Assembly (NCBI GenBank): GCA_029012425.1
Contig: JAQXMB010000069.1
Coordinates: 1-61,983, forward strand
Source of the DNA: a bacterium
GTDB lineage: Bacteria > Bacillota > Clostridia > Lachnospirales > Lachnospiraceae
Length of the DNA: 61,983 bases
Direction: 5' to 3'
In this document: piece after piece, positions 17,722-26,599 of the stretch
Layout of the letters: each line of letters starts with the position of its first letter
Numbering within the stretch: position 1 is the first letter of the stretch
Translations under genes and position numbers: made by a program
Notes under the pieces: generated by a model
Seen by the model: the letters and a program-made list of their open reading frames with translations, nothing else
Told to the model about the DNA's origin: nothing
Databases searched by the model: none

Positions 17722-19515
17722 ATGAGCAAGAAGCAGAAATCTAATCTCAAGATAAAATCAAAGCCCACCGCTGTTGCGAAAAAGACTAAAAAGTCTACAA
17801 GCATCAGCATTAAGGTTTTGATTCCAATCAGTATTCTCACGCTTATCATTATCGTGACCGGTTTGATCAACGCAAACAGCATGCGTCGTATGCAGGAAAG
17901 TACAACTTCTATCACCAGTTCAAGTCTGCCGACACTTGAAGCTCTTGAAACCGCAATCGCCGATTTTAATGATTTACAGCGTTTGATATATGCTCATACC
18001 CTGTCAGAAGAGAAAGAATACATGACAGACTGCGAAACCCGTGCAGCAGAGCTATTCGCCGAAGTAGATGACGCTCTTGCAAAGTATGAATCAATGGTCA
18101 CTTCCGACGAGGATCTTGCTATTATCGCATCCTTCAAGGAGAAATATCAGACATACACCTATACATATGTTGCTGCACAGAAGCTGAGTATGGATATGAT
18201 GAAAAAAATGGCTCAGTCTTATGTTCCCAACCTCATGCAGAGTGGTGCGAATGAGATGCAGGCACAGCTTTTAGAGATGAAAGCCACGGTTCAGGCAAAC
18301 ATTGATGCCGAGATTGCAGCTCAGTATCAGAATTATAAGATGGCGCTGATTATTTCCATTCTTTCCACAATTCTTGGAATCATCTTTGCCGCTATTGTAA
18401 TCATACTTGTTACGAACCGCGTGGTTCGCCCGGTTAAGGAAACTGCAAAAAGTCTCAAAAAAATTGTTACCGATATCGAAAACGGCCGCGGAGATTTAAC
18501 CTCTCGTATCGAAATCAGGTATCAGGATGAGCTTGGCCAGCTGGCAGCCGGAATCAATGTATTTATCGAGACACTTCAGAATATCATGGCTCAAATTGTT
18601 AGCAATGCCGCGAATCTCGGAAATGTTGTTCATACCGTGTCCGGCAGTGTCATCAACGCAAGCGGAAGTGCCACCGATATTTCTTCTCTTTTGGAAGAGT
18701 TATCTGCCACAATGGAAGAAATATCTTCAACAACCACAAATGTTAATACCGAGGTCGCAAATGTCGGCATGCAAGTAACAGACATTGCTCGCGATACCGA
18801 ATCGTTAACTCAGTACGCTTCCGACATGGCAGCACGAGCAAAAGAGCTTGAGCTTGCCGCACTCAATAACAAGAACACGACAAGCGAAATTGTAACCGGA
18901 ATTATCAATTCACTTGAGGCCGCAATCGAAGAGAGCAAGAGCGTTGCCAAGGTAAATGATTTAACAAACGAAATCTTAAATGTTTCCAGCCAGACCAATC
19001 TGTTAGCACTGAATGCTTCCATTGAGGCAGCAAGAGCCGGCGAGGCTGGAAGGGGATTCGCGGTTGTTGCAGACGAGATTCGTATCCTCGCAGATTCAAC
19101 AAGAGAAACCGCCGGTAATATTCAGACGATCAACCAGATGGTTGTTCGTGCTGTAGATGCTTTGGTAGAAAACTCAAATGCAATCGTTGATTACATCAAT
19201 GCAACAATCCTTCCTGACTATGAACGCTTTGTAGTAACCGGAAAGCAATATCGCGATGATGCAACCTATGTCAATAATACAATGGATGTATTCGAACAAC
19301 GAACAAACGAATTACTTCGTATCATGCAGGAAATCACAGAAGCAGTAAGCGGTATCACCACTGCAATCGAAGAAAGTGCTTTAGGTGTTACACATGCAAC
19401 CGAAAACACCTCAACATTGGTAAATAACATTGAAATCGTTAACAAAGAAATGAATACCAACCAGGAAATTTCACAGCTGCTACAGCAGGAAGCCGATCGT
19501 TTTACGAACCTGTAA
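17722..19515 (+). CDS. Methyl-accepting chemotaxis protein
   Basis: 597 residues, started at the ATG with AGGAGG 7 bases upstream rather than at 17650. A basic N-terminus precedes membrane helix 1 (about 30-52), then an all-helical extracellular sensor of about 160 residues of the four-helix-bundle type, helix 2 (about 208-230), HAMP (about 231-285) and a long cytoplasmic coiled coil. The signalling tip is present ([20 protein letters not shown] and [10 protein letters not shown]). It passes ligand binding to CheA. It is monocistronic, with a promoter in front and a terminator behind. CheV, encoded 4 kb away, is a plausible adaptor. Confidence 0.93.
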   Translation: MSKKQKSNLKIKSKPTAVAKKTKKSTSISIKVLIPISILTLIIIVTGLINANSMRRMQESTTSITSSSLPTLEALETAIADFNDLQRLIYAHTLSEEKEYMTDCETRAAELFAEVDDALAKYESMVTSDEDLAIIASFKEKYQTYTYTYVAAQKLSMDMMKKMAQSYVPNLMQSGANEMQAQLLEMKATVQANIDAEIAAQYQNYKMALIISILSTILGIIFAAIVIILVTNRVVRPVKETAKSLKKIVTDIENGRGDLTSRIEIRYQDELGQLAAGINVFIETLQNIMAQIVSNAANLGNVVHTVSGSVINASGSATDISSLLEELSATMEEISSTTTNVNTEVANVGMQVTDIARDTESLTQYASDMAARAKELELAALNNKNTTSEIVTGIINSLEAAIEESKSVAKVNDLTNEILNVSSQTNLLALNASIEAARAGEAGRGFAVVADEIRILADSTRETAGNIQTINQMVVRAVDALVENSNAIVDYINATILPDYERFVVTGKQYRDDATYVNNTMDVFEQRTNELLRIMQEITEAVSGITTAIEESALGVTHATENTSTLVNNIEIVNKEMNTNQEISQLLQQEADRFTNL

Positions 19516-19543
19516 TTGACAGTAATTCCAAAATACTCATAGG

Positions 19544-19569
19544 AAAACCCTCTCCGCGGAGAGGGTTTT
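19544..19569. terminator. Bidirectional intrinsic terminator
   Basis: AAAACCCTCTCC directly meets GGAGAGGGTTTT around a CG centre, with A and T flanks. It serves the chemoreceptor gene and the convergent hybrid kinase. Confidence 0.9.
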
Positions 19570-19598
19570 CTATTTGTTTCATATTCATCTTTTCCAAA

Positions 19599-21791
19599 TT
19601 ACTTTATTTGAATTCCCAAGTGCATTTCCACCTGTTCACGAATCTGATGCGGTTCAATCGGTTTCGCCAGGTAATCGGTAAATCCGGCCTCTAAATACCT
19701 TCTTCGTGCTCCAACTGTATTATCAGCTGTTAGCAGAACGACCGGCGTCGCAGCCCGCTGTGTTTTTTCTTCCAGCTTTCGCACCTCCTGCAGAACCTGA
19801 GTTCCATCCATACCCGGCATCATCTGATCCATAAAGATCATGTCAACCTGCTTTTTCTCAAGAATACGAAGACATTCATCACCATTCTTAGCCAATACAA
19901 TTTTGATATTCAGGTCACGCAGCCATGCATCCATTTCCTTTAAGTACAGTAAGTTGTCATCAACTACCATGATTACCGGTATTTTTTGTCCCGGTTGTAC
20001 AATCATCTGGTGCGGTTCTGTCTGAATCTCAACCAGTGTTTTTCCGTCTTCTCTTACTACAGATTCCGGTATCTTGAAATTTGTTGTATCAACAATTTTT
20101 TGAGGGAACATCATCCGAATGATTGAATGCTCTTTCTCAACTCTGCATTCCATCGTTCCTTTCATTGCCACCAACAACCGCCTGCATTCTGAATATGGAA
20201 TATAATTCAAATCAGCATCCAGATTTGTGTCACCTCGTTGCATTCGAGCCATAATACGATTAATCTCGCTGGTGGTAATACCATTATCTTCCAAATCAAT
20301 CGTAACCGTCAGCAGCGCATCCGCATAGCGAAGCTCTGATGTAATTGTCATCTCTAATCCGGTAACCCGAGCCACAATTCCCGAGCAACGCAATACGCTT
20401 TGTATTGCCGCCTCAATACTTGTCCGATCTCCATACCACGCTGCCGGAAGCTTGGCATCCGCTGCCAACTTGGCACTTGAGCATCGTCCCTGTTTTCTCG
20501 AATCCACAATCTTACGCAGATTTGAGAGCAGTTCGTCCGTCGAATACTCGGCTTCCTGATAATTAACCGCATCCTCATCCTCCGCAGAATAGTCTTTCAG
20601 CACGCCCACCATGTCGTCAAGTTTTTGACCTGCCTCTAATATCTCATGTGTCATTTCAAGTACATCCGAAGAAACCGTTGAATCCTGACAAATGGCATCT
20701 GCACGATTCCGAATAATTTGAAGTGGTGAACCAAATCCGTGTGTCATATGATGCAGGAACATATTTTTCGTTTTATCAGATACTTCCGCTTTCGCTCTAA
20801 GCTGTTGCAGCTCCTTCATACAATAATATTCATCCGTGCAATCATACAGCCATATAACATATCCGGTCAGATCATTATTTTCTTTTAATTCTGTAACGAC
20901 AACATCACATATTTTTCCGTTATGCTCAAGCACATCATGGTTATGCAGAAATATCAGCTCAACCATCACTTCACATTCATCAGGATTCTCAAGTTCCGGA
21001 TAAAGCATTGCAGCCACTGAATTGTAGCCTTTCATTCGCCGGTTGCTATCCAGCACAATGTATCCTTCTGCGACCTCGTCCAAAATTCTTTCGCGGGCAA
21101 CGCGTCCATCATCCAGAAAATGAAATCTTTGATTTAATTTGTAGATGGTAAAAATACATAGAACCTGAAAACACGGGCCAAAATCAAATCCACCGGTGAC
21201 TCCTACATCGCACAAAATAAAAGTTACAATTGGAAGTGTCGCAAATACGGCAATCAAGGTAATGACAGGCTCTTTTCCCGCACTGATTCGATAAACCGTA
21301 CCAATATACAGACAAAGTGCTCCCAAAATTGCCATAAACAGCATAAACAGAAATCCTGCCACTCCAAGCGTCAAATGAATGGAATTGGCTAACGCACCAT
21401 GGACAATTGTACATGTCTTATATACCATGTGTGTGTATTCATCCAAAACAAGCAAAATGAAGAACACAAAATCACACACCCTCAGTATATTTTTCTGCCA
21501 TCTTTTCAATTCAATATCACAGATTGCCAACAAAAGCATGAATGTGAATGTCAAAAACAACAACGATGAAGTATGCTGTAATCGAATTGCCCACCGTGCC
21601 GCCTGTTCACCTTCTATCGACAAAGTCTCCAAGTAGCCATACAGATTCATGGTTACACAGATACTTGCAAATAACAGCATTCGCTGCGGAACCGTGTTCT
21701 TCTCCCGAAAGATTTTATACGTCAGATTAAACGTATATAAAAAAACGAGAAATTGAGCTGTACGCACAATCATATGTATCACACTAACCAT
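19599..21791 (-). CDS. 7TM hybrid sensor protein with degenerate kinase core and C-terminal receiver
   Basis: 730 residues. Seven membrane helices fill residues 1-220 (7TM sensor of histidine kinases), followed by a PAS-like domain (about 230-325). The His-box region (about 343-362, FLHHMTHGFGSPLQIIR) keeps the His (H351) but has Gly instead of the acidic residue next to it. The ATP-binding domain is poor: there is no clear N box, and DNGI stands where DxGxG is expected. The C-terminal receiver (about 610-728) is intact, with VVDDN and the phospho-acceptor Asp in MIFMDQMMPGMDG. It may accept phosphate from another kinase instead of making its own. It forms a single-gene unit. Confidence 0.8.
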   Translation of the reverse strand: MVSVIHMIVRTAQFLVFLYTFNLTYKIFREKNTVPQRMLLFASICVTMNLYGYLETLSIEGEQAARWAIRLQHTSSLLFLTFTFMLLLAICDIELKRWQKNILRVCDFVFFILLVLDEYTHMVYKTCTIVHGALANSIHLTLGVAGFLFMLFMAILGALCLYIGTVYRISAGKEPVITLIAVFATLPIVTFILCDVGVTGGFDFGPCFQVLCIFTIYKLNQRFHFLDDGRVARERILDEVAEGYIVLDSNRRMKGYNSVAAMLYPELENPDECEVMVELIFLHNHDVLEHNGKICDVVVTELKENNDLTGYVIWLYDCTDEYYCMKELQQLRAKAEVSDKTKNMFLHHMTHGFGSPLQIIRNRADAICQDSTVSSDVLEMTHEILEAGQKLDDMVGVLKDYSAEDEDAVNYQEAEYSTDELLSNLRKIVDSRKQGRCSSAKLAADAKLPAAWYGDRTSIEAAIQSVLRCSGIVARVTGLEMTITSELRYADALLTVTIDLEDNGITTSEINRIMARMQRGDTNLDADLNYIPYSECRRLLVAMKGTMECRVEKEHSIIRMMFPQKIVDTTNFKIPESVVREDGKTLVEIQTEPHQMIVQPGQKIPVIMVVDDNLLYLKEMDAWLRDLNIKIVLAKNGDECLRILEKKQVDMIFMDQMMPGMDGTQVLQEVRKLEEKTQRAATPVVLLTADNTVGARRRYLEAGFTDYLAKPIEPHQIREQVEMHLGIQIK

Positions 21792-21856
21792 TTACCTATC
21801 CTCCTAATTACTTCATATTTTATCGTCTTTTTGGCACCTTGTAAAGCATTTAACGC

Positions 21857-21898
21857 TCAAAAGGGTGAGTACCGGTCACCCTGTACTCACCCTTTTGA
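21857..21898. repeat. Perfect 16-base inverted repeat (possible terminator)
   Basis: TCAAAAGGGTGAGTAC is followed after 10 bases by its exact reverse complement. It lies 28 bases downstream of the DivIC-like gene and 65 bases upstream of the hybrid kinase gene. The stem itself ends in a T run on each strand but no extra T tract follows, so it could be a terminator or an operator. Confidence 0.7.
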
Positions 21899-21925
21899 AT
21901 TGAAAGAATTCATAGGAAGGCATAT

Positions 21926-22360
21926 TTATTTTGGTATGGAACATTCCTGATACATATAATCACTACCAACCACCTGATAGTATATGATGTTCCCCTGTTT
22001 GGGATATGTCATCCCAAGCGCCACTGCCTTTTCCTGAATGGCGTGCAAATCCGCGGAGTCCTCAATGCGTTTTTTTGCATCTGCATTGACAAGACGAAGC
22101 TCATCAATCTCCTTCTGTAACACAGCAACACGATAGACCTGCTGCTGCACCTGAAAATTCAATTTCAAAAACATAATACATACAACAAGAAACAGAATTG
22201 TTACTGCAACCAGCTTGCAAAGTCGTATCCGATCTTCCTTTATCGTTCGATTTGCACGAATTGCATAATAGCGCTGAAGATTTTCTCTTTCTAATCGCTG
22301 ATAGTATGCATCGATCTCATCTTCTGTCATATGTATTGCCATTTCATCAAGCAATCTCAT
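21926..22360 (-). CDS. FtsL/DivIC-like septum formation initiator protein
   Basis: 144 residues: a charged cytoplasmic N-terminus (1-48), one membrane helix (about 49-66), and an extracellular coiled coil (about 68-110) ending in the conserved ALGMTYP-type motif. This is the layout of DivIC/FtsL cell-division proteins, which join the septal wall synthase complex. The longer than usual N-terminus holds many Arg and Tyr residues. It overlaps the upstream DNA-binding protein gene by 14 bases, so the two are co-translated. It is not in the normal division cluster, so it may be an alternative or a sporulation-related member. Confidence 0.65.
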   Translation of the reverse strand: MRLLDEMAIHMTEDEIDAYYQRLERENLQRYYAIRANRTIKEDRIRLCKLVAVTILFLVVCIMFLKLNFQVQQQVYRVAVLQKEIDELRLVNADAKKRIEDSADLHAIQEKAVALGMTYPKQGNIIYYQVVGSDYMYQECSIPK

Positions 22361-22793
22361 TCCCTGCCTTTATCTGTTCTAACAGTTCCATCACCGCACC
22401 AGGTTCTCCCGCAGCTGCGATACGAAGCAGATGCCCCTGTTCATGATACTCATAGGATAAAGCCTCTATCCGTTCATCTCGCTGTTCTTGCAGCTTCTGA
22501 AAAAGCGCCAGACCGGTTCGTTCTTCCATATCAGGAAAATCCAACAGCGCACAAAAGGATGCCTGTGCTCTCTCCTGCTGCCCCATAAAACCTCGCACAA
22601 TCTGTGTCGGTGTGCTTGACCCGGGTGTTTGTCGGAAAAACAGCTTCCGAATTTCATCCTCAGTAAAACGCCACTGTACGCCAATCTTCTGCCCGGTCAA
22701 GGTTCCATCCTTCAGATAATTTCGAATGGTTCGGCTTGTCATGCCGGTAACCTCGGCGACATCTGCAACTGTATATAATTTTTCATCCAGCAT
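22347..22793 (-). CDS. MerR/excisionase-type helix-turn-helix protein
   Basis: 148 residues from the ATG at 22793, which has AAGGAGG 7 bases upstream; a longer frame starts at 22826 without a site. Residues 1-50 form a winged helix of the excisionase/MerR type (YTVADVAEVTGMTSRTIRNYL, then KIGVQWRFTEDEIRKLFF). The rest is a helical domain of unknown role with no ligand motif I can name. It probably binds DNA and may regulate its own operon with the DivIC-like gene. No phage genes are nearby, so a role in excision is unlikely. Confidence 0.65.
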   Translation of the reverse strand: MLDEKLYTVADVAEVTGMTSRTIRNYLKDGTLTGQKIGVQWRFTEDEIRKLFFRQTPGSSTPTQIVRGFMGQQERAQASFCALLDFPDMEERTGLALFQKLQEQRDERIEALSYEYHEQGHLLRIAAAGEPGAVMELLEQIKAGNEIA

Positions 22794-22924
22794 ACTGATG
22801 CCTCCTTGTTTTTCATTATATTTCATTCTTATTCATTTGTAAACATCTTTTTACATTTTTTCACATTCTTTTTCATTATTTTTATTCATTTTTCACATTT
22901 TTTCATATTATAAGGCAAAAAAAA

Positions 22925-22969
22925 CTCGAAAAAAGCAACGCATTTTTCAAATCAAATGCTTTTTTCGAG
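22925..22969 (-). terminator. Intrinsic terminator after smpB
   Basis: CTCGAAAAAAGCA and TGCTTTTTTCGAG form a 13-base perfect stem. The 3' arm contains a T run. It follows the smpB stop by about 20 bases. The flanking stretch 22800-22924 is AT-rich and holds no gene. Confidence 0.65.
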
Positions 22970-22991
22970 CTATTTCGCATCTCATCAACAA

Positions 22992-23465
22992 TCATCCAAG
23001 ATTTCTGATCTTAAAGTCTCGCTCAGCCTCGCGCCTTGCATCCTTCTTTGCAATATCCTGTCGTTTATCATAAAGCTTTTTACCTCTTGCCAGTGCAATT
23101 TCCACTTTGACAAGGCTTCCTTTGAAATAAACCTGAACAGGCACAAGTGTATAACCTTTTTCTTTGATTTTGCCAAGCAGTCGGTTAATCTCCTTTTTGT
23201 GCATCAAAAGCTTCTTCGGACGCATCGGATCCTTATTAAAAATATTGCCCTTTTCGTAAGGACTTACATGCATTCCGTAAATGTAGATTTCTCCGTCCTG
23301 AATGCGCACAAACGCTTCCTTGATGCTGCAGTTTCCCTGCCGCATTGACTTCACTTCTGTTCCGTGAAGTTCAATTCCTGTCTCATAGGTCTCCTCCAGG
23401 AAAAAATCATGGCGCGCCTTTTTATTGTTTGCAATTAATTTGATATTGGATGTATTATTTGCCAT
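22992..23465 (-). CDS. smpB: SsrA-binding protein SmpB
   Basis: 157 residues, the usual length. Conserved parts are present: [27 protein letters not shown] at the N-terminus split over the first strands, [20 protein letters not shown] in the middle, and the basic C-terminal tail [22 protein letters not shown] that enters the mRNA channel. It binds tmRNA and delivers it to stalled ribosomes for trans-translation. The tmRNA gene lies 96 bases upstream on the same strand and rnr further upstream, the classic Firmicutes order. Confidence 0.97.
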   Translation of the reverse strand: MANNTSNIKLIANNKKARHDFFLEETYETGIELHGTEVKSMRQGNCSIKEAFVRIQDGEIYIYGMHVSPYEKGNIFNKDPMRPKKLLMHKKEINRLLGKIKEKGYTLVPVQVYFKGSLVKVEIALARGKKLYDKRQDIAKKDARREAERDFKIRNLG

Positions 23466-23561
23466 ACCTTACTCTCTTTCTGTGCAGAATGCTCCTCACG
23501 CTACTCATTACTGCTTCTAAATCAAAGGAGTATAGCCACCATGACTATACTCCCTTTTGCG

Positions 23562-23899
23562 TGGACCAGACGGGAATTGAACCCGTGTCCGAAAGACAGT
23601 CCCCTGTACTTCTACGAGCGTAGTTTATTCTTCGTCATTCCCTCCGGCATTCAGGAACAAACAACCGAATACCTTCAGTAGCTTCATCATACGCCCGGTG
23701 GCTCAAAGCTTTGCCATCGTCGTTTCTCACATGGTCGAAGTTGTGATTCTAAAGTGTGAGTGCTTCAGAGACAACTACTGCCATTAGGCAGCTAATGCTA
23801 CTCTATCGTTAGCGTTTAATTTTAATTTGGCCATTTAACGCATTACCATACGGCTCGCTTCTCCAGCTTCATATCCCCCGTCGAAACCTTTACTAGCCC
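23562..23899 (-). ncRNA. ssrA: tmRNA (ssrA)
   Basis: About 338 bases. The 5' end GGGCTAG pairs with CTGGTCC at the 3' end to form the acceptor stem (with two G-U pairs), followed by discriminator A; CCA is not encoded. The T arm ACGGG-TTCAATT-CCCGT is intact, and the 5' conserved stretch GGTTTCGACGGGG is present. The tag frame runs from 23831 to 23784: resume codon GCC, peptide AKLKLNANDRVALAA, then TAA. Together with SmpB it frees stalled ribosomes and marks the broken product for proteolysis, here likely by ClpXP. Confidence 0.96.
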
Positions 23900-23908
23900 G
23901 GAATATGA

Positions 23909-23950
23909 CATCGGAATTGTATCATCCAATTCCGATGCTCACTTATCATA
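23909..23950 (-). promoter_or_regulatory. Promoter -10 and leader hairpin of ssrA
   Basis: On the minus strand TGTTATGAT (extended -10, core at 23945-23950) precedes a leader whose sequence CATCGGAATTG is followed after 7 bases by CAATTCCGATG (23909-23937). This 11-base perfect stem ends 9 bases before the mature tmRNA 5' end, so it would be removed by RNase P. It could also end transcripts arriving from rnr, but no T tract follows. Confidence 0.5.
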
Positions 23951-23997
23951 ACACATTTCTTTTCGAATTGCTACTATACTACCGGTATATTTTTTTA

Positions 23998-26112
23998 TTA
24001 TGCAATTTCAAAATCGATGGTTCTCATCAGTTCATCAGTTCCCGCAACCATGACATTCACAGTCTCTCCCAGCTTATAACGCTTTCCGGTAACCTCACCC
24101 ACCAATTCATAGGTGTCTTCCACATAATGATAATAATCGTCGCGCAGAGATGTGACATGAACCATTCCTTCGATTGTATCCGGAAGCTCCACATACATGC
24201 CCCATCCGGTCACAGATGAAATCACACCGGTAAATATTTCCCCGATATGCTCCGACATATACTGAACCTTTTTCAGCTTAACGGTTTCTCTTTCCGCTTC
24301 TTCCGCACGGCGTTCCCGTTCGCTTGACTGTTTTGCCACTTCATCCAGAATCTTGCCATAATGTTCCCTTCGTTGTTCACTCATGCGCCCCCGCAATCGT
24401 TCTTTTATAATACGATGAATCTGCAGATCCGGATATCTTCGAATCGGAGATGTAAAATGACAATAATATTTTGCCGCCAGTCCAAAATGTCCGGTACAGT
24501 CTGTCGTATATTTTGCCTGTTTCATGGAACGAAGCGTCAAACGACTGATCAAAGTCTCCTCCGGTGTATCTGCAATTTTTTCAAGCAGCTTTTGCAGCTC
24601 CTTCGGATGAAGCTCGTCTCCTCCGACATGAATATTATAGCCAAAATTATTGATAAAGGTTGACAGCTTTTTAATTTTATCCGGGTCAGGATTTTCATGC
24701 GTTCGATATACAAACGGTATCTCCTGCCAGAAATTGTCTTCCGCAACCGTCTCATTTGCAATCAGCATAAAATCCTCAATGAGCTTCGTTGCCACATTGC
24801 GCTCATACGGACGAATTTCTACCGGCCAGCCCTCCTTATCCAAAATCACTTTTGTCTCAGGGAAATCAAAATCGATACTTCCCCGTTTCATGCGGCGTTT
24901 TCGAAGGATTGCGGCTAACTTCTCCATATCCCGGAACATCGGCACAAGACGCTCATAACGAGCAGTCTCTCTCTCATCCTTCAAGGCCAGAATCTTGTTA
25001 ACGCTCGTGTAACTCATGCGCTCGTCAACACAGATTACGGTCTCGGCAATCTCGTGATCGATCACCTCTCCTTTCGGATTAATCAGCATGATACAGCTTA
25101 ATGCCAGCCGTTCCTCCCCTGCATTCAGAGAGCAGATTCCATTGGAGAGTACATGCGGCAGCATCGGGATCACCCGGTCAACCAGGTAGACACTTGTTCC
25201 TCGCTCAAATGCCTCAACATCAAGGGCCGAATGCTCCTGCACATAATTCGATACATCTGCAATGTGTACACCGAGTCGATAGTTTTCTCCCTCCATCGAT
25301 AATGATACCGCATCATCTAAATCCTTGGCATCTTCTCCATCAATAGTTACCATCATGACATCCCGCAAATCCAGTCTGCCGCTTTTGTCTGCTTCGCTGA
25401 CAGGTTTTCCGACGCGAACCGCCTGATTCAAAACTTTTTCACCGAACTCTATCGGAAGTTCGAAGTCTTTGGCAATGGATAGAATATCCGTGCCCGGATC
25501 ATTGATGTGTCCGATGATCTCAACAACTTTTCCTTCCGGTTTTTTTCCATTCTCACCATACTGTGTCAATTCAACAATGACCTTATGTCCGGACACGGCC
25601 CCCATCGAACACTCCAGCGGCACAAAAATATCCTGCGTAAATCTTCCATTATCAGGGACAACAAATCCAAAGGTCTTGCTCGCCTCATATGTCCCGACGA
25701 TCTGGGCCTTCCCATGTTCAAGCACCTGGATTACCTTTCCTTCTCTTCGCTTTCCCTGCGGTGCTGCTGTTATTTTTACCTTTACCTTATCGTTGTGGAT
25801 TGCTCCACCGCGATCGTCCCGGCCGATAAAGATATCTTCCTCTTCGCCCTCCACGCGGACAAATCCGAATCCTCTTGCATTACTGTCAAATACACCGACA
25901 GCAAACTTTGCCTGTGCTTTTGCGTATTTTCCTTTCTTGGAAACCTCAACTTTTCCCTCTTCCACAAGTGCATCCAGCACCTCCTGCAGAGCTTCGCGCT
26001 TGCTTTTCGGGATATCCAACAGCATTGCAATTTCCTTCACCTTCATTGGCACATATAGTTCATTGCAGATTAAATCATAAATTGTTTGTTTTCTCTCTTC
26101 AAATTTTCCCAT
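23998..26112 (-). CDS. rnr: Ribonuclease R
   Basis: 704 residues. N-terminal winged helix (about 1-65), two cold-shock RNA-binding domains (about 70-220), the RNB catalytic domain (about 240-570; DGEDAKDLDDAVSL with the Mg-binding Asp residues and HIADVSNYV), and a C-terminal S1 domain (about 620-700, VISSVTGWGMYVELPDTIEG). It degrades structured RNA from the 3' end and works with tmRNA and SmpB on faulty messages. The usual basic tail after S1 is short. No Shine-Dalgarno site is visible before the ATG: a hairpin terminator lies there instead. Confidence 0.96.
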   Translation of the reverse strand: MGKFEERKQTIYDLICNELYVPMKVKEIAMLLDIPKSKREALQEVLDALVEEGKVEVSKKGKYAKAQAKFAVGVFDSNARGFGFVRVEGEEEDIFIGRDDRGGAIHNDKVKVKITAAPQGKRREGKVIQVLEHGKAQIVGTYEASKTFGFVVPDNGRFTQDIFVPLECSMGAVSGHKVIVELTQYGENGKKPEGKVVEIIGHINDPGTDILSIAKDFELPIEFGEKVLNQAVRVGKPVSEADKSGRLDLRDVMMVTIDGEDAKDLDDAVSLSMEGENYRLGVHIADVSNYVQEHSALDVEAFERGTSVYLVDRVIPMLPHVLSNGICSLNAGEERLALSCIMLINPKGEVIDHEIAETVICVDERMSYTSVNKILALKDERETARYERLVPMFRDMEKLAAILRKRRMKRGSIDFDFPETKVILDKEGWPVEIRPYERNVATKLIEDFMLIANETVAEDNFWQEIPFVYRTHENPDPDKIKKLSTFINNFGYNIHVGGDELHPKELQKLLEKIADTPEETLISRLTLRSMKQAKYTTDCTGHFGLAAKYYCHFTSPIRRYPDLQIHRIIKERLRGRMSEQRREHYGKILDEVAKQSSERERRAEEAERETVKLKKVQYMSEHIGEIFTGVISSVTGWGMYVELPDTIEGMVHVTSLRDDYYHYVEDTYELVGEVTGKRYKLGETVNVMVAGTDELMRTIDFEIA

Positions 26113-26121
26113 AATACAAAG

Positions 26122-26145
26122 AAAAGCTGCCGCATCAGCGACAGC
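26122..26145 (-). terminator. Intrinsic terminator between secG and rnr
   Basis: On the minus strand GCTGTCGC and GCGGCAGC pair across a TGAT loop (one G-U pair) and are followed by TTTTCTTT. It lies inside the secG-rnr unit, 10 bases before the rnr start codon, so it would lower or control rnr transcription. Confidence 0.6.
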
Positions 26146-26156
26146 CTGTTTCCTCC

Positions 26157-26399
26157 TTAGCTTAAGCTTCCGATATTCAATACACAGGAAAGTACGATAA
26201 ACAGAATAACCATTACGCGAGTAATCTTAACAAGCACACCCTCTAACGAACGGCCCTTGTTCTTACTCCAATAACTGTCAGATGTTCCTGCTAATGCTCC
26301 AAGTCCTGCTGACTTGCCCTCCTGCATAAGAATAATGACTGTCAATGCAATACATATAAGAACTAACACAATTGTTAATATTGTTTTCAAAACTGCCAC
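26157..26399 (-). CDS. secG: Preprotein translocase subunit SecG
   Basis: 80 residues, the normal size. Two membrane helices (about 4-22 and 55-75) flank the conserved loop MQEGKSAGLGALAGTSDSYW. SecG associates with SecYE and aids protein export. The start is GTG with AGGAGG 8 bases upstream. It is the first gene before rnr, a common Firmicutes order. Confidence 0.95.
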   Translation of the reverse strand: MAVLKTILTIVLVLICIALTVIILMQEGKSAGLGALAGTSDSYWSKNKGRSLEGVLVKITRVMVILFIVLSCVLNIGSLS

Positions 26400-26599
26400 G
26401 GTTTACACCTCCTATTTCAAAACTTCACAACTTCTAAGAGTATATCATACACAGATTTAGATTTCAACTGTTAGTTGCAAACAAAATGATTAATGAAAAT
26501 GTTTATGCGTCAATTTTACTACCACCTTCTCCATCATTCGCGGTATAATGGTTCCATCAGATCTGACATGCTCCCAATACGGAAAGGAAAACCATTCAT

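Noticed and set aside
22347..22793. Excisionase-like protein as sign of an integrated element
   Set aside because: No integrase, attachment repeats or phage genes are near; it is co-translated with a cell-division-type gene.
25469..26080. 203-residue open frame opposite rnr
   Set aside because: Lies entirely over conserved RNase R domains; no start signal.
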